64,000 nt of DNA, from the NCBI GenBank assembly GCA_035296325.1, contig DATHBD010000082.1, positions 62,001-126,000 of the forward strand, in the 5' to 3' direction. This DNA is from DATHBD01 sp035296325. Lineage in GTDB: Bacteria; Actinomycetota; Actinomycetes; Mycobacteriales; Micromonosporaceae. Shown in pieces: positions 20,767 through 30,714 of the stretch. A program made the translations under genes and the position numbers. Each line of letters starts with the position of its first letter. Position 1 is the stretch's first letter. The notes under the pieces were generated by a model. The model was not told the origin of the DNA and made no database searches. It saw only the letters and a list, made by a program, of their open reading frames with translations.

Positions 20767-23286
20767 TCAGCCGCGGCGGGGCTGCAGGCGGCGCGTGGGC
20801 GGAGCGGTGGTCGGGTCCTCCGGCCAGGGGTGGCGCGGATAGCGGCCCCGCAGCTCGGCCCGCACCTGCGGGTACCCGGTGCGCCAGAAGGACGCCAGAT
20901 CGCGGGTCACCGCGACCGGTCGCCCCGCCGGCGAGAGCAGGTGCACCACGACCGGGACCCGGCCACCCCCGACCGTCGGTGCCACCGCCCAGCCGAACGC
21001 CTCCTGCACCTTGACGGCGAGCAGCGGCGCGGCCGGATCCCGGTAGTCCACCGCCACCCGCGATCCACTCGGCACGGCCAACCGCTCCGGAGCGAGTTCG
21101 TCCAGCCGGCCGGCGACCTGCCACGGCAGCAGCCGACGCAGTGCCGACGTCACGTCGATGCGGGCCAGGTCGCTGCGGCCCCGTGCCCTGCGCAGTTCCG
21201 GACCGAGCCAGTCTTCCGCGCCCTCGACCAGGGCGCGGTCGCTCACGTCCGGCCAGGTCTCACCGAAGGTTGCCCGGCAGAAGGCGAGCCGGTACCGCAG
21301 CGATCGCGCCGAGTCGGACCACCGCAGCACTTCCAGCCCCTCCCGGCGCAGACCGTCCCGCACCGCCGCCTCCACCAGGGCCTGGTCCGGCCTGGCCAGT
21401 CGCTGTTCGACCAGCACGATCGCGCCGAGGCGCTCCACCCGCGAGGCGATCACGTCACCGCCGGACCAGACGACGTGCTCACCGGACGCGAGCAACGCGG
21501 CCCCGGCCTCCCGGGCGGTCGCCTCGTCGATCGGCGCGGCGACCCGGACCCGCGCGGCGGCCCGACCGGGCGCCCGGTCCGCGACGGCGATAGCCAGCCA
21601 CCGGTTGCCGGTCAGCGCCGAGCCCGGCGGCAGATCGGCCGCCGTCCCGCCGGCCATCAGGTAGCTGCTCGATCCGGCCTGGCGGGCCTGGGCCAACCGC
21701 TCCGGGAAGGCCAACCCCACCAGCAGTCCGGCCGCGAGATCGTCCGGGATGGCGTCGGTCGGTCGGCTGTCCCGCAGCGACGATCCCAGGCGCCGCACCT
21801 CGTCGCGCCAGCGCGCGGAGGCGCCGCGGTCGGTACCGTCGCGCAGCCGCCGCCATCCCGCCACGAGGTCGTCGGTCGATCCGATCAGCGTGTCGTCGGA
21901 AAGCAGTGCCACCACCTCCGCGGCCCGACGGACGCCGACCGCGCCGGCACCGTCGAGCAGCGCCCGACCCAGTCGGGGCGATGCGCCGACCGCCGCGATG
22001 CTCCGCCCCCGTGGCGTGACCCGGCCGGTGCCGTCGACGGCACCGAGGGCGAGGAGCGTGCCGGCGGCGACCTCCATCGCCGCCGCCGGCGGCTGGTCGG
22101 GAAGGGCCAGGCCGGTGCCGTCGGGGTGGCCCCAGCACGCCAGCGCGAGGGCGAAACCGGTGAGATCGGCGACGGCCACCTCCGGCTCGGCGTGCGCCGC
22201 GAGGCGCTCATGGTCGGTCGCCGACCAGCACCGGTAGACCTGGCCCGGCGCCTCCCGGCCGGCGCGGCCGGCGCGCTGCCGGGCGGCCGCCTCGGACAAC
22301 CGCACGGTGGCGAGCGAACCCAGCCCGCGGGCCAGATCGAAGCGCGGCACCCGGGCCAGGCCGGCGTCGACCACGACCCGTACGCCCGGGACGGTGAGGC
22401 TGCTCTCGGCGACCGCGGTGGCCAGCACCACGCGGCGTCGGCTCCCCGGCCGCAGTGCCGCATCCTGCGCCGCCGCCGGCAGCCTTCCGTGCAGGACGGC
22501 GACGTCCGTGCCGGTGCGCAGATCGCCGATCCGGCCGGCGACCGCGGTGATCTCGCCGGCGCCGGGCAGGAAGACGAGCAGGTCGCCGGTCGACTCGGCG
22601 AGCGCGCGGCGCACCGTGGCCCCGACATGGTCGAGGAACCTCGGATCCACCCACAGTCCTTCCGGCGGGCGCACCGGCCGGGCCGGCGGGCACCACACGA
22701 CATCGACCGGGTACAACGCGCTCGGCGTGGTGATCGTCGGCGCGGGGTGACCCGCCGCGCCCAGTGTCTCCGCGAGCCGCTCCGCGTCGGCCGTTGCCGA
22801 GGTCGCCAGCACCTGCAGATCCGGACGCAGCGTGCCCCGCACGTCGAGCAGGAACGCGAGCGCCAGGTCGGTGTCCAGGTGCCGTTCGTGGCACTCGTCG
22901 AGCACCACCACGTCGACGCCCTGCAGCTCCGGGTCGCGCTTCAGGCGCTGGACCAGGACGCCGGTGGTCACCACCTCGATCCGGGTGCCGGCGGAAGTGC
23001 GGCGCTCCCCGCGCACCGCGTACCCCACCGTCGCGCCGACCCGCTCGCCCAGCAGCGCCGCCATCCGGTTGGCCGCCGCCCGTGCGGCGACCCGGCGTGG
23101 CTCGGCGACGATCACCCGGCCGGTCACCGCACCCGCCAGGGCGAGCGGCGCGAGCGTCGTCTTCCCGGTGCCGGGCGGGGCGACCAGCAGCGCGGTGCCG
23201 TGCCGGCGCAGCGCATCGACCACCTCGCCGAGCACCGCCCGCACGGGCAGATCGGCGCCGGGTACGGCGTCCGGGTCTGGCAGCAT
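20767..23286 (-). CDS. hrpB: ATP-dependent helicase HrpB
   Basis: An 839-residue DEAH-box helicase. Motif I is VAPPGTGKTTLAPLAL at about 34-49, motif II is LDECHERHLDTD (DECH variant usual for HrpB), and motif III is SATADAERLAE. Motif VI is in the QRAGRAGREAPGQVYR region. HA2-like and HrpB C-terminal domains follow, with WPEDPTTAPPTRR near the end. The role in actinobacteria is poorly known, with RNA remodelling assumed. The ATG at 23286 starts the family homology. GGAGGG lies about 12 bases before it. Its promoter must overlap that of the divergent LLM oxidoreductase in the 85-base gap. Confidence 0.95.
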   Translation of the reverse strand: MLPDPDAVPGADLPVRAVLGEVVDALRRHGTALLVAPPGTGKTTLAPLALAGAVTGRVIVAEPRRVAARAAANRMAALLGERVGATVGYAVRGERRTSAGTRIEVVTTGVLVQRLKRDPELQGVDVVVLDECHERHLDTDLALAFLLDVRGTLRPDLQVLATSATADAERLAETLGAAGHPAPTITTPSALYPVDVVWCPPARPVRPPEGLWVDPRFLDHVGATVRRALAESTGDLLVFLPGAGEITAVAGRIGDLRTGTDVAVLHGRLPAAAQDAALRPGSRRRVVLATAVAESSLTVPGVRVVVDAGLARVPRFDLARGLGSLATVRLSEAAARQRAGRAGREAPGQVYRCWSATDHERLAAHAEPEVAVADLTGFALALACWGHPDGTGLALPDQPPAAAMEVAAGTLLALGAVDGTGRVTPRGRSIAAVGASPRLGRALLDGAGAVGVRRAAEVVALLSDDTLIGSTDDLVAGWRRLRDGTDRGASARWRDEVRRLGSSLRDSRPTDAIPDDLAAGLLVGLAFPERLAQARQAGSSSYLMAGGTAADLPPGSALTGNRWLAIAVADRAPGRAAARVRVAAPIDEATAREAGAALLASGEHVVWSGGDVIASRVERLGAIVLVEQRLARPDQALVEAAVRDGLRREGLEVLRWSDSARSLRYRLAFCRATFGETWPDVSDRALVEGAEDWLGPELRRARGRSDLARIDVTSALRRLLPWQVAGRLDELAPERLAVPSGSRVAVDYRDPAAPLLAVKVQEAFGWAVAPTVGGGRVPVVVHLLSPAGRPVAVTRDLASFWRTGYPQVRAELRGRYPRHPWPEDPTTAPPTRRLQPRRG

Positions 23287-23371
23287 GGCGCCAGTCTGCC
23301 CTCCGCACGCGCGGACCCGGGACAACGGGGTACGACGGCCGGCACCGGTGGGCAGCGCTTACGGTATCGCC

Positions 23372-24295
23372 ATGCAGATTGGATTCGGGCTGCCGGTCTC
23401 CGGCGCCTGGGCGGAACCGGAACGCATCGGGCACTTCGCGGTGCGCGCCGAGGAGCTCGGCTACCACTCGCTGTGGACGTTCCAGCGGCTGCTGGTCTCC
23501 GCCGATCAGGATCTCGATCCGGTGTACCACAGCGTGCTCGATCCGCTGGTCGCCCTGGGGTACGCAGCGGCGCTCACCTCGCGGATCCGGCTCGGCGTGG
23601 CCGTGGTGAACCTGCCGTTCCTGTCCCCCACCTACCTGGCCAAGCAGGCCGCAACGCTGGATCTGCTCTCCGGCGGTCGGCTCGACCTCGGCCTGGGCGG
23701 TGGGTGGTCGCCCGCGGAGTTCACGGCGACCGGCGCCTCCACCGCACGCCGGGGTGCGCGGGCGGAGGAGTACCTCGCCGTGCTGCGCACGCTGTGGGCC
23801 GACGAGGTCAGCCAGTTCGACGGCGAGTTCTACACCGTGCCGCCGAGCCGGATGCTGCCCAAGCCGGTGCAGCGGCCCGGCCCACCCGTGCTGCTCGGCG
23901 GGTCCGCGCCGGCGGCGCTGCGCCGGGCCGGACGGGCGGCCGCCGGCTGGATCAGCCGCAGCGGCACCGACCTGGCCACCATCGGTGCGGACGTCGCGGT
24001 GGTCCGGGCGGGCGCCACCGAAGCCGGTCGGGACCCCGATGCGGTACGGATCGTCACCCGTGGCGTCGTGCGCCCGGACCCGCGCGGCACCGGCGCGGGC
24101 CGGCTGCTGCTCTCCGGCACGTACGACCAGATCCGCGCCGACGTCGATGCGCTGGCCGGGGAGGGCGTGACCGAACTCTTCTACGACCTGAACTGGGATC
24201 CGCTGGTCGGTGCGCCCGACGCCGATCCGAACGCCGCCGCCGACCGTGCGGAGGAGATTCTGACGGCGCTGGCACCGGGCCGCGACACTGCCTGA
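23372..24295 (+). CDS. LLM-class F420/FMN-dependent oxidoreductase
   Basis: A 307-residue luciferase-like TIM-barrel protein. It has the N-terminal IGFGLPVSGAW strand, RIRLGVAVVNLPFLSP, the conserved LDLLSGGRLDLGLGGGW motif at about 100-116, and PPVLLGGSAPAALRRAGR near 170-187. Actinobacterial members mostly use F420, but the sequence alone does not settle cofactor or substrate. The ATG at 23372 is the first that matches the family N-terminus. The stop abuts the stop of the convergent response regulator. Confidence 0.88.
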   Translation: MQIGFGLPVSGAWAEPERIGHFAVRAEELGYHSLWTFQRLLVSADQDLDPVYHSVLDPLVALGYAAALTSRIRLGVAVVNLPFLSPTYLAKQAATLDLLSGGRLDLGLGGGWSPAEFTATGASTARRGARAEEYLAVLRTLWADEVSQFDGEFYTVPPSRMLPKPVQRPGPPVLLGGSAPAALRRAGRAAAGWISRSGTDLATIGADVAVVRAGATEAGRDPDAVRIVTRGVVRPDPRGTGAGRLLLSGTYDQIRADVDALAGEGVTELFYDLNWDPLVGAPDADPNAAADRAEEILTALAPGRDTA

Positions 24296-24970
24296 TCAGG
24301 GTGCCCCGGGCGGGTGCGGGGACACCAGGCCGGTCTCGTACGCCACGATGATGAGCTGCGCCCGGTCCCGCGCATCCAGCTTCATCAGCAGCCGGGCCAC
24401 GTGCGTCTTCGCGGTCGCCGGGCTCACGTAGAGGCGCTCGGCGATCTCCGCGTTGGACAGGCCACGCGCCACCAGCGCGAGCACCTCCACCTCCCGCTCG
24501 GTGAGCGCACCCAGCGAGGGCGGTACCTGCCGGCCGGCGTCCGGGCGCCGCACGTACTCCTCGATCAGGTGCCGGGTCACGCTCGGCGACAGCAGCGCGT
24601 CCCCACCGGCGACCACCCGGATCCCGCTGAGCAGGTCGGCCGGTGGGGTGTCCTTGAGCAGGAACCCGCTGGCACCCGCCTTCAGCGCCCCGAACACGTA
24701 CTCGTCAAGGTCGAACGTGGTGAGCATGAGCACCCGCACGGAGCCGGCGTCCGGCGCCTGCAGGATGGTGGCCGTTGCCTGCAGCCCGTCCATCACCGGC
24801 ATCCGGATGTCCATCAGCACGACGTCCGGCCGGGTCGAGGCGGTCAACTCGACCGCCTCGGCGCCGTTGGCCGCCATCCCGACGACCTCCAGGTCATCCG
24901 CCGACTCGATCAGCACCCCGAAGCCGGCCCGGACCAGCGCCTGGTCATCGGCGATGAGCACCCGGATCAT
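24296..24970 (-). CDS. NarL/FixJ-type response regulator
   Basis: A 224-residue two-domain regulator. The receiver domain has acidic DD at 8-9, phospho-acceptor Asp-54 in VVLMDIRMPVMDG, and Lys in FLLKDTPP. The LuxR-type HTH at about 155-205 includes LTEREVEVLALVARGLSNAE and SPATAKTHVARL. It overlaps the sensor kinase gene by four bases (24967-24970). The pair should act as one two-component system. The target genes are unknown, although the divergent CPBP protease gene on the other side of the kinase is a reasonable candidate. Confidence 0.95.
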   Translation of the reverse strand: MIRVLIADDQALVRAGFGVLIESADDLEVVGMAANGAEAVELTASTRPDVVLMDIRMPVMDGLQATATILQAPDAGSVRVLMLTTFDLDEYVFGALKAGASGFLLKDTPPADLLSGIRVVAGGDALLSPSVTRHLIEEYVRRPDAGRQVPPSLGALTEREVEVLALVARGLSNAEIAERLYVSPATAKTHVARLLMKLDARDRAQLIIVAYETGLVSPHPPGAP

Positions 24971-26202
24971 CCGGCACCGCCCACGGCGCTCACCGGCGAG
25001 ACGGACGCGGCCGGCGCGTACGGAAGTACCGCGGCGACCCGGAACCCGCCGCCCTGGACGGGCTCAGCCACCAGCGTGCCGCCGAACACCGCAGCCCGCT
25101 CGCGCATCCCGATCAACCCGTGCCCGGTCGCGCCGCCCGCCACCCTGTCCGGCACGGAGCGCGCGGCGCCGGGCGGGGCCCCGTCGTCCACGATCTCGAT
25201 CTGCACGGCGCCGGGCAGGTACCCGATCGTCACCACGGCGTTCGGACCACCATGGCGCAGCACGTTGGTCAGACCCTCCTGAACGATGCGGTACGCCGAC
25301 AGCTCCACGCCGTCGGGTATGCCGTCGGGCCCGCCGTCCATCCGCAGATCAACCTGCAACCCTGCCTCCTCCATCTGCCGTACCAGCCCCGGTACGAGCG
25401 CCAGCCCGGGCGCCGGAGTCAGGCTGGCCGCCGTCTCATCGCCCTGCCGTAACACGCCGAGCAGCCGGCGCATCTCCACCAACGCCGAGCGGGTGTGCGT
25501 CTCCACCGTGGCCAGCGCCTGCCGGGCCAGCTCCGGACGGCTGTCGATGACGTGGTTGGCCACGCCGGCCTGGATCGCGATGACGCTCATCGAGTGCGCG
25601 ACCACATCGTGCAGCTCACGGGCGATGCGCAACCGCTCCTCGCTCACCGCCTGGCGGGCGCGCTCCTCGCGGTCGTACTCCAGTCGCCGGGCCCGCTCCT
25701 CGAGCACCGCCAGGCGGAGCCGGCGCGAGCGGATGTTCTCCCCGGACAACCAGGCCACCGCCACCGCGAGCAGTGTGGAGATCCACGTCGAGCCGGTGAC
25801 GACGCCGGCCGGCTGCTGGCTCAGCGCGAACGACATGGCGAACAGCACCGCACCGAGTGCCGCGGCGGAGACCCGCCGCCCGGAGTGCAGGGCGACGCCG
25901 AAGACCAGCACGAAGAGGCCGTACCCCGGGAAGGCGCTGAAGTGTCCGAGGGCGTAGACCACGACGGCCCAGGTGGACACGGCGACCACGGCGACCGGGT
26001 GCCGCCGGTGTACGGCGAACGGCAGCGTGATCGCCGCGGCCAGCAGGTAGGCCAGGGCCGTACTGGCATGTTGCCCGAACTCACGGTGGGCGAGGGCCAG
26101 TTCCACGGCCATGAACGCGAAGAGCGCGAGCGCCGCGAGCACGTCGAGGCTGCGCCGGTCGATCGACCGCCAGCGGTCGCGAAGGCGCGCCGGTGCATGC
26201 AT
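24967..26202 (-). CDS. Sensor histidine kinase (HisKA_3 type)
   Basis: A 411-residue membrane kinase. Several hydrophobic segments lie between residues 20 and 155, consistent with four to six membrane spans and no large extracellular sensor. A coiled linker leads to the dimerisation box SEERLRIARELHDVVAHSMS with His-198. The ATPase part carries AYRIVQEGLTNVLRHGG and ATGHGLIGMRERAAVFGG. This is the DesK/NarX-like class paired with LuxR-type regulators. The ATG at 26202 is chosen over upstream open frame that is Arg/Pro-rich and antisense to the CPBP gene. Confidence 0.93.
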   Translation of the reverse strand: MHAPARLRDRWRSIDRRSLDVLAALALFAFMAVELALAHREFGQHASTALAYLLAAAITLPFAVHRRHPVAVVAVSTWAVVVYALGHFSAFPGYGLFVLVFGVALHSGRRVSAAALGAVLFAMSFALSQQPAGVVTGSTWISTLLAVAVAWLSGENIRSRRLRLAVLEERARRLEYDREERARQAVSEERLRIARELHDVVAHSMSVIAIQAGVANHVIDSRPELARQALATVETHTRSALVEMRRLLGVLRQGDETAASLTPAPGLALVPGLVRQMEEAGLQVDLRMDGGPDGIPDGVELSAYRIVQEGLTNVLRHGGPNAVVTIGYLPGAVQIEIVDDGAPPGAARSVPDRVAGGATGHGLIGMRERAAVFGGTLVAEPVQGGGFRVAAVLPYAPAASVSPVSAVGGAG

Positions 26203-26380
26203 GCCGCCACCGTATCGACCGCCTTCCCCGCCCGGCGTCCGCCCGCAGGCGTACGCCGCGAGGCCACCCGGACCGGCGCGGCGGGCCCGGGGGCGGACGT
26301 CCGATCGGCACGGCGGGCGACGGCGCGGTTCGCTCTGGCGGCCGACGACGCGGCCGCCTGGCCCGGGCCACCGTATTGGC

Positions 26381-27340
26381 ATGACGACAAGCCACCGCAC
26401 CGCATCGGCCGCCCTCGATCGAGAGGCCGCCGCCCAGACCACCTCCGTGACGACCGGCGGACCGCGTCGGTCCAACCCGCTCCGGGACCTCGCCCGGCGC
26501 AACCCGGTCGGCCTCTTCCTCGCCATCAGTATCGGGATCACCTGGCCGGCCCAGTTCGCCCTGCTCGTCGCCGGGCAGGACCTGACCCCGGCGTTGCTGC
26601 TGGAGCTGATCGTCCTGCTCGGCGGCGCCACCCTGATCAGTGCCTGGACCGGCGGGCGGGCCGGCGTGCGCCGGCTCTACGCCGGCGTCGTCAAGTGGCG
26701 GATCGGCTTCGGCCGCTTCCTCGTCCTGCTCGTCGCCATGCCGGCGCTGACGCTGCTGGTCGGCGCCGTCACCGGCACGCTGCGCACCCCGCCGGACGGG
26801 TGGGTCAGCCTGATCCAGCCGTTCCTGCTTTCCACGTTCGTCGTGGGCGTGCTGCTCGGCAACACCTGGGAGGAGACCGCGTGGGGCGGCTTTGTCCAGG
26901 GCCGGCTGATGGCCCGCCGCGGCCTGCTCGTCGGTTCGCTGCTCACGGCGGTGCCGTTCTTTCTCATCCACCTCCCGCTGGCCTTCGCCGACTCCGGCTG
27001 GAAGGGCACGACCTGGGGCCAGGCCGGCGCGAACTGGGCGCTTCTCGCCGTGACCGCGGTCTTCTTCCGGTACCTCGCCGGCACCGTGCTCGTCGACACC
27101 GGCGGTAGCGTCCTGGCGATCGGGCTGCTGCACGCCGCCTTCAACGCCTCCGGGTCGATGGCGGCCGTGCCGGGCGGATGGCAGTACGTCCCCGCGGTGA
27201 TGGTGCTCACCGTGGCCGTGGCGGCGTACCGGCGGTGGCGGGGACGCTCCTTCACGCAGGGGTACGCCCCTGACCTCGCCCCGATCGAGTCAACCGGCAG
27301 CGGGTCCGGCCAGACCGGGTCCGGCGCTCCGACGCCGTGA
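26381..27340 (+). CDS. CPBP family intramembrane glutamic protease
   Basis: A 319-residue integral membrane protein with about eight hydrophobic segments. The ABI/CPBP motifs are present: motif 1 NTWEETAWGGFVQGRL (paired Glu and downstream Arg), motif 2 FFLIHLPLAF, and motif 3 LLHAAFNASG. It resembles bacterial CAAX-protease homologues of unknown substrate. It is divergent from the two-component system across 178 bases, which suggests but does not prove regulation by it. Confidence 0.9.
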   Translation: MTTSHRTASAALDREAAAQTTSVTTGGPRRSNPLRDLARRNPVGLFLAISIGITWPAQFALLVAGQDLTPALLLELIVLLGGATLISAWTGGRAGVRRLYAGVVKWRIGFGRFLVLLVAMPALTLLVGAVTGTLRTPPDGWVSLIQPFLLSTFVVGVLLGNTWEETAWGGFVQGRLMARRGLLVGSLLTAVPFFLIHLPLAFADSGWKGTTWGQAGANWALLAVTAVFFRYLAGTVLVDTGGSVLAIGLLHAAFNASGSMAAVPGGWQYVPAVMVLTVAVAAYRRWRGRSFTQGYAPDLAPIESTGSGSGQTGSGAPTP

Positions 27341-27363
27341 CCCACCCGTTTCGGCGCAGATCC

Positions 27364-27397
27364 GGACCGCTCGGCCACCACAACGGCCGAGCGGTCC
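27364..27397 (+). terminator. Stem-loop after CPBP protease gene
   Basis: GGACCGCTCGGCC (27364-27376) is perfectly complementary to GGCCGAGCGGTCC (27385-27397) with an 8-base loop, 23 bases after the stop codon. It probably ends the CPBP transcript. The region up to the selB stop at 27608 shows no convincing gene. Confidence 0.7.
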
Positions 27398-27607
27398 CTG
27401 ATTCACGGGGCGGCGGTCCGCCCGGTGTGAGGCACGGTTCCTGCTGCCGGCATTCGCCCTGAACATCCCGGTCGCGGTGGCGCTGGCCGAGGTCGAAGGC
27501 AGAACCACGCCGGGCGTACTGCTCGGCAGGCCGCCGTGCTGTCCGCGGTGTCCGGCGGCTACCTTCTGCTGGGGTGGCCGCTGGTTCCGTGACGCCTGCC
27601 AGGTCCG

Positions 27608-29362
27608 CTACGCCACCACCCGGCGGTCGTCGGGCAGCCGGCGGGTCAGGCCCAGCCGGTCGAGCAGTTCCAGCAATGGCACCGCCACCCGGCGGCTGGT
27701 GTCGAGGGCCTGTCTGGCCTGGCTGAGCGTGAACGGCTGCGGCAACGTCGCGAGTACCCGTGCCGCTTCCTGCGCCGCACCCGGCATCAGGACGACACCC
27801 TCGGCGACCCGCAGCAGCCCGCCGGCGCGCACCGCCGCACCGACCTCCCGCGGCCCGAGACCGAGCTCGGCGAGGCGGGCCGCCTCGGGCGCCCGGAACG
27901 GCCGGTCGGCCAGGTCCACCCGCACCTTCGCCACCGCCCCGGCCACCCGGGGCGGCAGCCCGGTGCCCGCCGCGGTGACGCCGATCCGGCCTCCGGTCGC
28001 CGTCAGCGGCGGGGTCACGAGCGCCTCCACGAGGGCCCGGTCCGGCAGACCAAGCCGATGGCGTAGTGCCTCGACCGGTGCCCCGGGCTCCAGCGGATGG
28101 GCGCTGACGTATGCCTCGACCGCGTCGGCGAGCCGGCGCCGCAGTCCGGCCCAGTGTTCGGCGTCGGCCAGCCACTCCCCCGCGACCGGCCGGGTCGTCA
28201 CGAGCACGCCCATCCGCTCCAGGTCCCGGCGGTGGATCAGGCCGCGCCGGCGGAGTTCGGCCAGCTCGTCGGCGCCGCCATCCATGGTGGACAGTGTGGT
28301 GGCGCGGGCCGCGGCCGACCCACGTCGCCGCAGCGGCGGAGGCGCCACGTCGAGCACCGTCGCGCCGCCCGCCACATGGTGGCGACCCGGATCACGCAGC
28401 AGCGCCCGGTCTCCGATCCGCAGCGCAAGTGCACGGGCCAGGAGGAGCCGCGCCGTGTCGACGCCGAGCGGGCGCAGCCGCACCGACACCGCCGACGATC
28501 CGATGTGGAGGGTCAGCGTGGGCGGCAGCTCGGCCACCGGGTCACCGTGCACGCGGACGTCGACCACGCTCACCACGGCGAATCGCCCCGGCGTGAGGAG
28601 CGCGTCGCCACGCCGCACCTGGGCCCGGTCGACACCGCGGAGGTTGACCGCGACCCGTGCCACCGCGTCGACCGCCGGCGCGCCTGCCCCGAGCGCCTGC
28701 AGACCGCGCACACGGACCCTGCGGTCGCTCCCGGCGAGTTCCAGTTCGTCGCCCACCCGCACCCGGCCGGCGCCCAGCGTTCCGGTGACCACGGTGCCGC
28801 TGCCGCGGATGGTGAAGGACCGGTCCACCCACAGCCGGACCGGCGCCGCGGCGTCCGGCGCCGGCAGACGTGCGACCAGCCGGTCGAGTTGGGCACGCAG
28901 CTCATCCAGACCCTGGCCGGTGACCGCGCTGCAGGCCACCGCCGGCACCTGCCCCAGCGAGGTGCCGGCGATCAGCGCCCGGGCCTGGGCTGCCACCGGC
29001 GCCGGGTCGGCGAGGTCGCTGCGGGTGACGGCGAGCACGCCGTGCCGCACGCCGAGGGCGTCCAGCGCCGCGAGGTGCTCAGCCGACTGGGGCATCCAAC
29101 CCTCGTCCGCCGCCACCACGATCAGCGCCGCGGGCACCGGCCCGACGCCGGCGAGCATGTTCGGGACGAACCGCTCATGCCCCGGCACGTCGACAAAGGC
29201 GATCGTGTCGCCCGACGGCAGCGCGGTCCACGCGAACCCCAGGTCGATCGTCATCCCCCGGCGGCGCTCCTCGGCCCAGCGGTCCGGCTCCATCCCGGTC
29301 AACGCCCGGACCAGCGTGGACTTGCCGTGATCGACGTGCCCGGCGGTCGCGATCACGTGCAC
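27608..29362 (-). CDS. selB: Selenocysteine-specific translation elongation factor
   Basis: Brings Sec-tRNA(Sec) to UGA codons marked by a SECIS hairpin. The 584-residue product has an N-terminal GTPase with GHVDHGKSTLVRALTG at 8-23, DVPGHERFV as G3 and VTRSD as G4. Beta-barrel domains follow, and then tandem winged helices that bind SECIS RNA (from about 380). The GTG at 29362 follows the selA stop after one base, so the two are coupled. A second in-frame GTG at 29356 is an alternative. The formate dehydrogenase gene 7.5 kb away supplies an in-frame UGA substrate. Confidence 0.96.
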   Translation of the reverse strand: MHVIATAGHVDHGKSTLVRALTGMEPDRWAEERRRGMTIDLGFAWTALPSGDTIAFVDVPGHERFVPNMLAGVGPVPAALIVVAADEGWMPQSAEHLAALDALGVRHGVLAVTRSDLADPAPVAAQARALIAGTSLGQVPAVACSAVTGQGLDELRAQLDRLVARLPAPDAAAPVRLWVDRSFTIRGSGTVVTGTLGAGRVRVGDELELAGSDRRVRVRGLQALGAGAPAVDAVARVAVNLRGVDRAQVRRGDALLTPGRFAVVSVVDVRVHGDPVAELPPTLTLHIGSSAVSVRLRPLGVDTARLLLARALALRIGDRALLRDPGRHHVAGGATVLDVAPPPLRRRGSAAARATTLSTMDGGADELAELRRRGLIHRRDLERMGVLVTTRPVAGEWLADAEHWAGLRRRLADAVEAYVSAHPLEPGAPVEALRHRLGLPDRALVEALVTPPLTATGGRIGVTAAGTGLPPRVAGAVAKVRVDLADRPFRAPEAARLAELGLGPREVGAAVRAGGLLRVAEGVVLMPGAAQEAARVLATLPQPFTLSQARQALDTSRRVAVPLLELLDRLGLTRRLPDDRRVVA

Positions 29363-29363
29363 G

Positions 29364-30692
29364 TCAGGCCCGCCTGTCCGCGGCCACCGCCAGCACGGCA
29401 CTCCGCAGAACGTCGTCGTGCTCCGGCGGGACGCAGCGCAGATCCAACAGCAGCCGGCCGTGCTCCACGCGCCCGACCACCGGTGGTTCGCCCACCCGCA
29501 GCGGGGCCGCGAACGCCTCCGGCAACGCGACCGCCCACGAGTCGAGTTCCAGTCCAGGGGCGCCGCCGCCGCCCACCACGGCCCGCGACCGCACCGCCTC
29601 GGCCGGCACCCCGGCCGCGTGCAGCGCCGAACCCACCTGCTCGGCACGGGCCCGCAGCGTCGCCGGGTCGGCCCGCAGCGCCTGCCAGGTCGGTGTGGGC
29701 GGTCCGTCGAGCGTGGCCTGCAGCGCGGCCAGAGTGAGCTTGTCCACCCGCAGCGCACGGGCCAGCGGGTGCCGCCGCAGCCGTTCCACCAGGTCCGCGC
29801 CGACGCCGGCACCGCCCACCAGCAGGCCGGCCTGCGGCCCGCCGAGGAGCTTGTCGCCACTCGCGGTGACCAGCGCGGCGCCGGCCCGCAGCGCCGAAGC
29901 GGCATCGGGCTCGTCCGGCAGCACCGGGTCCGGGGCGAGCAGTCCGGAGCCGATGTCCACCACGACCGGTGACCCCAGCGTGGCCAACTCGCGCACCGGC
30001 ACCGCGGAGGTGAAGCCCTGCATCACGAAGTTGGACGGGTGGACCTTCAGCAGGAAGGCGGTCTGCGGTCCGATCGCGGCGGCGTAGTCGGCAAGCGAGG
30101 TGCGGTTGGTGGTGCCCACCTCGCGCAACCGCGCACCGGTCGACTCCAGCAGGTCCGGCAGCCGGAACCCGTCCCCGATCTCCACCAGTTCGCCACGGCT
30201 GACCACGATCTCCCGGCCGGTCGCCAGCGCGGTCGCCGCGAGGACCAGCGCCGCCGCGCCGTTGTTCACCACATGCACCGCGGTGGCGTCCGGCACGGCG
30301 GCGGCAAGAGCGGCCAGGGCCGTCCGGCCGCGCCGGGCCCGCCGGCCGGTGGCGAGGTCGAGCTCCACATCGGTGTACCCGGCCGCGGCGAGCAACGCGT
30401 CGACCGCCGACGTGGAGAGGGCCGCCCGGCCGAGGTTCGTGTGCAGCACCACGCCGGTCGCGTTGATCACCGGCCGGAGGCCGCAGGCCGGGCCGGACAG
30501 CGCCGACACCGCCGCGTCGGCCACCGCCTCGGGCGCGATCTCGCCTCTCCGGGCCCGGTCCTGCGCGGCCACGACGATGGTCTTGACCTTCGCCCGGCCG
30601 AGCGCCTCCGCGGTGGCGGCCAGTCGCGGGTCGGCCAGGATGACGTCGGTACGGGGCACGCGGCGTCGGGGGTCCGGCGCTGCACTGCTCAC
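29364..30692 (-). CDS. selA: L-seryl-tRNA(Sec) selenium transferase
   Basis: PLP enzyme converting Ser-tRNA(Sec) to Sec-tRNA(Sec) with selenophosphate. The 442-residue protein has an N-terminal tRNA-binding helical domain, RPVINATGVVLHTNLGRAAL at 73-92, VNNGAAALVLA at 142-152, and the PLP lysine Lys-281 in TASGDKLLGGPQAG. The GTG start has AGGAGGG seven bases upstream. The tRNA-Sec gene ends only 22 bases upstream on the same strand, suggesting a selC-selA-selB unit. Confidence 0.97.
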   Translation of the reverse strand: MSSAAPDPRRRVPRTDVILADPRLAATAEALGRAKVKTIVVAAQDRARRGEIAPEAVADAAVSALSGPACGLRPVINATGVVLHTNLGRAALSTSAVDALLAAAGYTDVELDLATGRRARRGRTALAALAAAVPDATAVHVVNNGAAALVLAATALATGREIVVSRGELVEIGDGFRLPDLLESTGARLREVGTTNRTSLADYAAAIGPQTAFLLKVHPSNFVMQGFTSAVPVRELATLGSPVVVDIGSGLLAPDPVLPDEPDAASALRAGAALVTASGDKLLGGPQAGLLVGGAGVGADLVERLRRHPLARALRVDKLTLAALQATLDGPPTPTWQALRADPATLRARAEQVGSALHAAGVPAEAVRSRAVVGGGGAPGLELDSWAVALPEAFAAPLRVGEPPVVGRVEHGRLLLDLRCVPPEHDDVLRSAVLAVAADRRA

Positions 30693-30714
30693 CGATCACC
30701 CTCCTGACGACCGT

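Noticed and set aside
20644..24351. 1235-codon open frame on the plus strand across hrpB and the LLM gene
   Set aside because: Shadow frame. HrpB motifs are on the other strand and the LLM protein is in a different plus frame.
27435..27592. Fragmentary membrane-like peptide (FLLPAFALNIPVAVALAEV, then AVLSAVSGGYLLLGWPLVP in another frame)
   Set aside because: Suggestive of a decayed membrane gene but too short, with no start, ribosome site or recognised family. Chance GC-rich hydrophobic frame cannot be excluded.
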